Assembly: GCA_043101635.1 (NCBI GenBank)
Contig: JBICIE010000138.1
Coordinates: 1-11,775 of the forward strand
From: CAYMJK01 sp043101635
GTDB lineage: Bacteria; Planctomycetota; Phycisphaerae; Phycisphaerales; UBA1924
Reading direction: 5' to 3'
DNA: 11,775 nt
Below, in pieces: positions 6,518-11,775 of the stretch. A program made the translations under genes and the position numbers. The notes beneath the pieces were generated by a model. That model did not search any database. It was not told where the DNA came from and saw nothing but the letters and a program-made list of their open reading frames with translations. The number at the start of each line of letters is the position of its first letter. The stretch's first letter is position 1.

Positions 6518-7552
6518 TCAGCGCCGGCGCGACGATGCGGTCTTGCGCGCTGCAGCGCGACGCCCGCCGGCGGGGGCGCGGCGGGTCGACTTGCCGGTCG
6601 TGGCGCCCCTGGCGCTGGATCGGCGGGCCTGCTTGGGCGCGGTGGCCGAAGCGCCTGCGCGTCGACTCACTTTTCTGGCGCCTCCGCGGGCAACCGACTT
6701 GATGCTGGTGGCCGCGCGCGCGCTGGCGCCTGCGCGTGCGGGCTTGGCCTCAACAATCTGGGACTTCGTGCGGGCCGCGGGCTTGCGGGCGGGGGGCTTG
6801 CTCGCCGCGCGGGCGCGGCGGGGCGGGCGCGCCTGGGCCAGCAGGACGACCGCCTCGGCCAGCTTGGTGAGCCCATCGCCGAGCGAGGCGACTTCCTGAC
6901 GCACCTCGGTTCGGGCGAGATTGAGCAGATCGGCCACCGGGCCGGGCGCCGAGCCACTGACCAGAGGCGCCCACGGCGCGAGTTCGGCTGCCGCGTCGCC
7001 GAGGGCGGACTCGAGTTGTGCGTGCTGCCCGGCAGCGCTGGCAGCGCGGGCCGAGGCCTCGGAGGCCTGCTCGATGAGGGCCTCGAGGCGGGCGGCGGCG
7101 GCGTCGGCGGCGGCCTCGATCCGGGCCAGCGGCATCTCGGTGAGGCGCTCGACCTCGCTCTGGTGGCGGGTCTGCGACTCGGTCAGTTCGGCGTGGCGCT
7201 GCTCGACCTGATCGCACGTTCGCACGAGGCGGGCCCCGCGAAGCTCCAGTTGATCCACCTGCTCGGTCACCTCGCCGATGCAGTCACGCAGGCGCTGCTC
7301 GGCCGATGCGGCCTGCCGGCACAGGGCATCGACCCATTCGGAGCGCTCGCCGCCGGCGGCCAGGGCGCAGATCGAGTCGGCCTCCTCGCGGATCTCGCAG
7401 AACCGGGCTTCCAACCGCTCGAGTTCGCCGCGCATGGCGCTGGCGGCGTCGCGACTGAGTTGCAGCACCTCGCCCAGCGGAGCGACGACTTCGGCGATGT
7501 CTCGATCGGGGGTCTGGGCTGCGGCCAGGGGAAGGTCGGGTCGTTCGGTCAT
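6518..7552 (-). CDS. Coiled-coil protein with histone-H1-like basic tail
   Basis: I do not recognise a named family for this 344-residue protein. Residues about 20-235 are rich in Glu, Ala, Leu, Arg and Gln with few helix breakers, as in a long coiled coil (for example ERLEARFCEIREEA near 45-58, QVDQLELRGARLV at 98-110). A short Pro/Trp break, LAPWAPLVSGSAPGP, occurs at 191-205. From about 241 to the end the chain is almost only Ala, Arg, Lys, Ser, Pro, Thr and Gly with a single acidic residue (Glu269), like histone H1 or bacterial H1-like tails, and would bind nucleic acid or another polyanion. No signal peptide is seen. The ATG at 7552 has GGAG 6 bases upstream. It is divergent from the M14 peptidase gene (154-base gap) and sits 21 bases ahead of crcB. 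DNA organisation or segregation is a guess. Confidence 0.75.
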   Translation of the reverse strand: MTERPDLPLAAAQTPDRDIAEVVAPLGEVLQLSRDAASAMRGELERLEARFCEIREEADSICALAAGGERSEWVDALCRQAASAEQRLRDCIGEVTEQVDQLELRGARLVRTCDQVEQRHAELTESQTRHQSEVERLTEMPLARIEAAADAAAARLEALIEQASEASARAASAAGQHAQLESALGDAAAELAPWAPLVSGSAPGPVADLLNLARTEVRQEVASLGDGLTKLAEAVVLLAQARPPRRARAASKPPARKPAARTKSQIVEAKPARAGASARAATSIKSVARGGARKVSRRAGASATAPKQARRSSARGATTGKSTRRAPAGGRRAAARKTASSRRR

Positions 7553-7662
7553 GGCGGGCTCCTCGATGATCGGACCTCGCCAGTGGCCATCGGCCGTCCG
7601 GGAACCGGTCTTAAGCTGCGAGTCCTGAAAAGTCGCCGGGAGCCGGGCAGCGGAAACGCAGG

Positions 7663-7668
7663 TATATT
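7663..7668 (+). promoter_or_regulatory. Candidate -10 element for the M14 peptidase gene
   Basis: TATATT (5 of 6 to consensus) lies 38 bases before the peptidase start codon in an otherwise GC-rich gap. No convincing -35 is found at normal spacing. The remainder of the 154-base divergent gap (7553-7706) holds only the two ribosome binding sites that I can identify. Confidence 0.4.
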
Positions 7669-7706
7669 CTGGACACGGCCGCCCAGGCCGGGGAGGACCC
7701 TGATCC

Positions 7707-10124
7707 ATGGACAACCGAATACTCGCGTCGATCGTGACGGCGGCGGGATTGCTCGCGGCGCCGGCCGTGGCCCAGCACTTCCACATCCGGGCCGCGGCCA
7801 CCGACGGCCCGGCGCTGGCGGAGACGCTGGAAGCGGCGGGTCTGGATGTGCTGGAAGGCGGGATCAGCGCCGAGGCGGTCGAACTGATCGTCACGGAGGG
7901 TGAGCTTGCCGACCTGCGGGCCGGCGGACAGCACATCGAGGTGCTGGCCGCGTCGCGTCCGTTTGCGGACATTCAGGCCGAGCGACGCGCGGCCTGGCCC
8001 GGAGACGAGCCGCCGGACGGATACCCGACGCTGGATGCGGTCTACCTGCGGATGCAGGAGGCGGCAGCCCGGCGGCCCGATCTTTGCCAGTTCGTGGACC
8101 TGACCGATGCGCTGGGAGCGCCCCCGACCGAGGAGGGGCGGCGCCTGTTCGCGGTGAAGCTGTCGCGCAGCGTGGAACTGGAGGAGGATGAGCCCAGCAA
8201 CCTGATCGTCAGCGCCCACCATGCCCGCGAGATCGTCACGCCGGTCATCGCGCTGCACGCCATCGACCAGTTCGTCGACGGCTATGGCGTCGATCCTGCG
8301 CTGACCGAGATCCTCGACACGCAGGAGGTCTGGATCGCGCCGGTGTGGAACCCGGACGGGTACGACTACGTCTTCACGACGGACAACATGTGGCGCAAGA
8401 ACCGGCGCGACAACGGGGACGGGACCTTCGGCGTCGATCAGAACCGGAACTACCCGCTGGGCTGGGACAGCCCGTGCGCCGGGGATACCCGTACATCGTC
8501 GCTGATCTACAAGGGGCCGGCGCCGGCCAGCGAGCCGGAGACGCAGACGATGATGATGTGGACGGAGGTGGAACGGTTCGCGCGCGTGCTCGACTTCCAC
8601 TCCTCCGGCCGCGAGACGCTGTACGCGTACGCCTGCCTGGAGCATCCTCTGGAGACATTCCTTCAGATCGAGGCGGAGGCGATCAGCACGGGCGCCGGGT
8701 ACGAGGCGCGTGTCCGCCCGCCGAGCGCAGACGGCGAGCACTACGAGTGGCAGCTCACTCGCGGCGCCTATGCGTTTCTCATGGAAACACACAGCAGGTT
8801 CCAGCCCGAGTTCACCTCGGCCCAGGCCGAGGCCGAACAGGTCTTCGGCGGCATCCTCACCCTGCTGCAGCGGCCCATCTCGCTGACGGGATTCGTGCGG
8901 GACGACGATACCAGCGATCCGCTCGAAGCGTCGTTGTTCCTGCCAGAAGCCCGGTTCGTCAACGGCGAGTCGTTCCTGACCGCCTCGGCGCCCGGCCGGT
9001 ATTACATGGTGGCCCCCGACAGCCTGACTGCGTTCAGCGCCTATGCCGAGAACTACGACCGCGACAACGCTGTTCGGGCGCTTACCCCCGGCGCCACCGT
9101 CGCGCAGGACTTTCGTCTGTCGCGACGCCTGGCGTGGAGCTTCCCGGCGGGGCGGCCCGACAGGCTATCTGCCGCTGGCGGCGACGTCATCCGCGTGGAA
9201 GTTGCCGGCGCTGGAGCCCGTCAGCCCCAGCCGGGCACGGGGATGCTGCACATCGACACAGGCGCCGGCTTCCAGGCCGTGCCCATGGTCGAAGTCAGCC
9301 CGAACATCTATGACGCGGTCACGCCCATGCTGGACTGCGTGCGCGAGGCGCGGTACTTCTTCAGCGTGGAGGACACCGCCGGCCGGCCGTCATTTGCGCC
9401 CGAGGGCGACGGGCTGTTCCTCGGCGCGGTGGGCGAGTCGGTGCTGGTGACGCCGCCGGCCTTCGGCGACCTGGATCAGTGGACCATCGAGAGCGTCGAT
9501 CTGACGGGAGGCGAGTGGGCCTTCGGCGAGCCGCTCGGCGATGGCTCGCGCGGCGACCCGACCGCGGACGCCGACGGCGACGGCGTCGCGTGGCTGACCG
9601 ATCCTGCCGCGGGCAACAGCGATGTCGATGGCGGGCCGACCAGGCTCTCCAGCCCGGTCTATGACCTGTCGGGATACCAGAGCGCCGAACTGCGCTTTGC
9701 GCGCTGGTTCCAGTCAGCGAACGGAACGCCGGATCAGTTGACGATCCTGCTCTCGCCTGACGATGGGGCGGGGTGGAGCCTCGTCGAGCGCATCAACTCC
9801 GGCGGCGGCTGGACCGAGGCCAGCTACGACATCGGGAAGTTCATCGAGCTGACCGACCGGGTCCGCGTGCGTTTCGTCGCCGTCGACAACCCCAACGACT
9901 CGGTGACCGAGGCGGGGATTGACGCCTTCGCGATCGTGGGGCTGCGGTGTGACGCGTGCCGGGCCGACCTGACGGGCGACGGACTGCTGGATTTCTTCGA
10001 CTTCCTGGAGTTTCAGAACCTGTTCGGGGCCGGCGACCTGCGGGCCGACTTCGACGGCAACGGGCTGCTGGACTTCTTCGACTTCCTGGCGTTCCAGAAC
10101 GAGTTCGGCGCGGGCTGTCCCTGA
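7707..10124 (+). CDS. Secreted M14 zinc carboxypeptidase with C-terminal GC-type dockerin module
   Basis: M14 enzymes remove C-terminal residues from peptides with a Zn ion. This 805-residue protein has a signal peptide (about 1-22, ending AVA before QHF), a leader region to about 105, and a peptidase domain at about 105-390. Ligands HHARE (His172, Glu175) and DFHSSG (His298), substrate residues Arg230 in MWRK and Asn246-Arg247 in DQNRNYP, and the catalytic Glu360 in LMETH are all present. I cannot place an equivalent of Tyr248 of carboxypeptidase A. A transthyretin-like domain follows (about 391-473), then beta-rich regions including a jelly-roll-like stretch (about 586-746), and the paired dockerin module at 748-804 (CRADLTGDG...FDFLEFQN, then DFDGNG...FDFLAFQN, ending GAGC plus Pro). 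GGGAGGA lies 9 bases before the ATG. It shares its module with the hydrolase at 3823-5958, so both probably go to the same extracellular location. Confidence 0.93.
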   Translation: MDNRILASIVTAAGLLAAPAVAQHFHIRAAATDGPALAETLEAAGLDVLEGGISAEAVELIVTEGELADLRAGGQHIEVLAASRPFADIQAERRAAWPGDEPPDGYPTLDAVYLRMQEAAARRPDLCQFVDLTDALGAPPTEEGRRLFAVKLSRSVELEEDEPSNLIVSAHHAREIVTPVIALHAIDQFVDGYGVDPALTEILDTQEVWIAPVWNPDGYDYVFTTDNMWRKNRRDNGDGTFGVDQNRNYPLGWDSPCAGDTRTSSLIYKGPAPASEPETQTMMMWTEVERFARVLDFHSSGRETLYAYACLEHPLETFLQIEAEAISTGAGYEARVRPPSADGEHYEWQLTRGAYAFLMETHSRFQPEFTSAQAEAEQVFGGILTLLQRPISLTGFVRDDDTSDPLEASLFLPEARFVNGESFLTASAPGRYYMVAPDSLTAFSAYAENYDRDNAVRALTPGATVAQDFRLSRRLAWSFPAGRPDRLSAAGGDVIRVEVAGAGARQPQPGTGMLHIDTGAGFQAVPMVEVSPNIYDAVTPMLDCVREARYFFSVEDTAGRPSFAPEGDGLFLGAVGESVLVTPPAFGDLDQWTIESVDLTGGEWAFGEPLGDGSRGDPTADADGDGVAWLTDPAAGNSDVDGGPTRLSSPVYDLSGYQSAELRFARWFQSANGTPDQLTILLSPDDGAGWSLVERINSGGGWTEASYDIGKFIELTDRVRVRFVAVDNPNDSVTEAGIDAFAIVGLRCDACRADLTGDGLLDFFDFLEFQNLFGAGDLRADFDGNGLLDFFDFLAFQNEFGAGCP

Positions 10125-10196
10125 TGTCGAGCGGGATGCGCGGCGGCGGGCGCCCCGGCGGCTGCGCGACGCCCGGAGCGGCCCATACCATCGGCT

Positions 10197-11117
10197 ATGC
10201 CCGATTTCGCCGCCTCCGGGGCGCCCGGCCAGCGCCTGCGCCGACTGATGGATGACCACTGCGTGCTGGCGCCCGGCGCCTTCAACGGGCTGTGCGCCCG
10301 GGCCATCGCCGACGCCGGCTTTGAGGCGGCCTACGTCTCCGGCGCCGCCATCAGCGTGTGCGCCGGGGTCCCGGATGTCGGGCTGCTGACGCTGGATCAC
10401 TTCGCCCGGGTGGTGCGCGAGGTCGTCGATGGCACGAAGCCGCCCGGCGGGGCCGGCCCCGCCCTGCCGGTCATCTGCGACGCCGATACCGGCTTTGGCG
10501 AGGCCGAAATGGTCCGCCGGACCGTGATCGAGTACGCCCGGGCCGGGGCGGCGGGGCTGCACCTGGAGGACCAGCAGTTCCCCAAGCGCTGCGGCCACCT
10601 CGATGGCAAGGCGCTCGTGCCGCTGGATCACATGGTCGAGAAGGTCCAGTGGGCCGCGGCGGCTGCGCGGGATGCCGGGGGCGGGTTCATCATCTGCGCG
10701 CGCACGGACGCCCGGGGCGTGGAGGGGCTGGACGCCGCCATCGAGCGAGCCAGCGCCTATGTGCGGGCCGGCGCCGACATGATCTTCCCGGAGGGGCTCA
10801 CCAGCGAAGGTGAGTTCGGCGCGTTCGCCGCGCAGCTGCGCGAGCAAGCCGCGCGGCCCATCTACCTGCTGGCGAATATGACCGAGTTCGGCAAGACGCC
10901 GATGCTGCGCGCGGCGCAGTTCGGCGAGCTTGGCTACGACCTGGTGATCTACCCGGTCAGCGCGCTGCGTGCCGCAATGGGCGCAGCGCAGCGGATGCTC
11001 GCCGATCTGAAGCGCGATGGCTCGGTCGAGGCGCATCTGGAGCAGATGCAGACCCGCAAGGAACTGTACCGGCTGATCGGGTACCAGCCGGGGACGCCGT
11101 GGAAGATGAACGCGTAG
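10197..11117 (+). CDS. prpB: Methylisocitrate lyase (isocitrate lyase/PEP mutase superfamily)
   Basis: PrpB cleaves 2-methylisocitrate to pyruvate and succinate, the last step of the methylcitrate cycle that consumes propionyl-CoA, in the cytoplasm. The 306-residue length is normal. Motifs: VSGA at 47-50, CDADTGFG at 94-101 (Asp95 and Asp97 as Mg ligands), HLEDQ at 122-126, the lyase signature KRCGH at 130-134 with catalytic Cys132, ARTDA at 168-172 and FPEG at 197-200. The Cys signature argues for a lyase and against PEP mutase or oxaloacetate hydrolase. No prpC or prpD is in view, so another family specificity cannot be excluded. The ATG at 10197 lacks a nearby Shine-Dalgarno (GGAG is 18 bases away). 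A TACCAT element at 10186-10191 ends 5 bases before the ATG, so a leaderless message is possible. It lies 72 bases after the peptidase gene; no functional tie is evident. Confidence 0.9.
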   Translation: MPDFAASGAPGQRLRRLMDDHCVLAPGAFNGLCARAIADAGFEAAYVSGAAISVCAGVPDVGLLTLDHFARVVREVVDGTKPPGGAGPALPVICDADTGFGEAEMVRRTVIEYARAGAAGLHLEDQQFPKRCGHLDGKALVPLDHMVEKVQWAAAAARDAGGGFIICARTDARGVEGLDAAIERASAYVRAGADMIFPEGLTSEGEFGAFAAQLREQAARPIYLLANMTEFGKTPMLRAAQFGELGYDLVIYPVSALRAAMGAAQRMLADLKRDGSVEAHLEQMQTRKELYRLIGYQPGTPWKMNA

Positions 11118-11135
11118 CACCCGTCGCAGGAGATC

Positions 11136-11182
11136 GGGGCGTTTCCTGATGCACATCGCCCGGAAGGGCGATGCCACGCCCC
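11136..11182. terminator. Nested stem-loop between convergent genes
   Basis: An inner 8-bp stem CATCGCCC/GGGCGATG (11154-11161 with 11166-11173, loop GGAA) is enclosed by an outer 7-bp stem GGGGCGT/ACGCCCC (11136-11142 with 11176-11182). It fills the gap between the prpB-like stop and the zinc-ribbon stop, and the outer arm touches that stop codon. No T run is present in either direction, so it is a candidate bidirectional or U-less terminator. Confidence 0.45.
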
Positions 11183-11775
11183 TACCGCTTCGCCGGCTGC
11201 ATCACATCCCGGACATCCTCGGTGAGGTAGAGGATGCAGCCGCAGCTTGTGCAGCGGGTCAGGCGGCCGTGGCTGAGCAGGCCGCTGACGGTCTCGACGG
11301 TCAGCGACATCATGCACCCGCCGCAGGTGAACTCGTGGCGACGCTTGTCCTGGAGTTCGACGGGGGCCATGGCGTCCTCATCGCGCTGGGCCAGGAGTTC
11401 CTCGTAGGTGCGCAGCACGGCCGGGGGCGCCTCCGCGGCGAGGCTCTTGCGCTGAGCCTGGAGTTCCTCGACGCGGTCCTTGATCTCGGCGGCCCGCTTG
11501 TCGCGGTCCTCGACGGCGACCTTGTGCATGCCCCGGCGCTCGGTGAGCTGGGCCTCGACCTCGGCGAGCTGGGTCTTGAGCTCGTCGACCCTGGTCATGC
11601 GCTCCAGCGCCTCGCTCTCGATCTCGCCCTTCTGGACCTTGAGCGTGTTGATCTCGACGAGGAAGGTCTGGTATTCCTTGTTGGTCTTGGCGGCGTTCAT
11701 CTGGGCCCGCAGCTTCTCGATGCGGCTCTCCTGGGCGGCCGATTCGGTCTCCAGCTCGCCGGCCTCGGCGGCCAG
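11182..11775 (-). CDS. Coiled-coil C4-type zinc-ribbon protein (5' end outside window)
   Basis: The reading frame is open from the window end to a TAG at 11184-11182, giving 197 visible residues. It contains an internal Met at 11700, but the 25 codons before it (including ESRIEKLRAQ) are in frame and continue the coiled coil, so the true start lies beyond base 11775. The long heptad-rich helix includes KTNKEYQTFLVEINTLK, a hallmark of the C4-type zinc-ribbon family (Pfam zf-RING_7; FlgZ/HP0958 and CT398 type). The C-terminus has two CxxC pairs, CGGC and CTSC about 21 residues apart, which should bind one Zn. Family members are soluble cytoplasmic proteins linked to RpoN/flagellar regulation in some bacteria; in planctomycetes the role is not established. 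It converges with the prpB-like gene. Confidence 0.88.
   Translation of the reverse strand: MAAEAGELETESAAQESRIEKLRAQMNAAKTNKEYQTFLVEINTLKVQKGEIESEALERMTRVDELKTQLAEVEAQLTERRGMHKVAVEDRDKRAAEIKDRVEELQAQRKSLAAEAPPAVLRTYEELLAQRDEDAMAPVELQDKRRHEFTCGGCMMSLTVETVSGLLSHGRLTRCTSCGCILYLTEDVRDVMQPAKR

Noticed and set aside
5918..7903. 661-codon plus-strand open frame
   Set aside because: It runs antisense across crcB, the coiled-coil gene and the divergent gap. Its low-complexity Gly/Ala/Arg composition shows no domain.
9714..11177. 487-codon minus-strand open frame
   Set aside because: It is antisense to the carboxypeptidase and prpB-like genes, both of which have full motif sets; a high-GC shadow.

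Overview
The window looks like chromosomal DNA from a high-GC planctomycete-like bacterium, most probably of the Phycisphaerae type. This is inferred from two secreted proteins that carry the paired 'GC-type dockerin' module (two D-x-D-x-D-G...FDFLEFQN halves bounded by Cys), from the G/C-rich third codon positions, and from gene neighbours typical of that group. It is mostly ordinary housekeeping and secreted-enzyme content. I see no insertion sequence, CRISPR array, prophage or recognisable defence system.

Layout. Bases 1-259 form a near-perfect foldback: a 94-bp arm, a 71-bp loop and the reverse complement of the arm. It lies over the 3' end of an RNase HII-like gene, so that end is present twice in opposite orientation. 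Reading leftwards on the minus strand, the order is recA (1589-2725), a tRNA-Leu(CAG) gene with its own promoter and a strong UUCG-loop terminator, a 70-residue single-pass membrane protein, and the RNase HII-like gene, whose start overlaps the preceding stop by one base. The recA promoter is a clear TTGACA-17-TAAAGT, placed inside an inverted repeat and followed by a roughly 195-nt GC-rich, hairpin-rich leader. A perfect DnaA box lies just upstream.

Divergent from recA is a DUF6065-like gene (3061-3816). It ends 6 bases from the stop of a large exported alpha/beta hydrolase on the minus strand (3823-5958), which has its dockerin module at the N-terminus. Upstream of that on the same strand are the fluoride channel gene crcB and, 21 bases before it, a gene for a coiled-coil protein with a long Arg/Lys/Ala-rich histone-H1-like tail. 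Divergent from these is a secreted M14 zinc carboxypeptidase (7707-10124) with a C-terminal dockerin module, followed by a methylisocitrate lyase (prpB-like) gene. A truncated minus-strand gene for a coiled-coil zinc-ribbon protein closes the window.

How the genes work together. There are few obvious pathway links. The hydrolase and the carboxypeptidase share a localisation module and probably end up in the same extracytoplasmic place to break down esters and peptides. The membrane protein and RNase HII-like protein are probably translationally coupled. CrcB and the coiled-coil protein are probably co-transcribed. The rest is adjacency without evident shared function.
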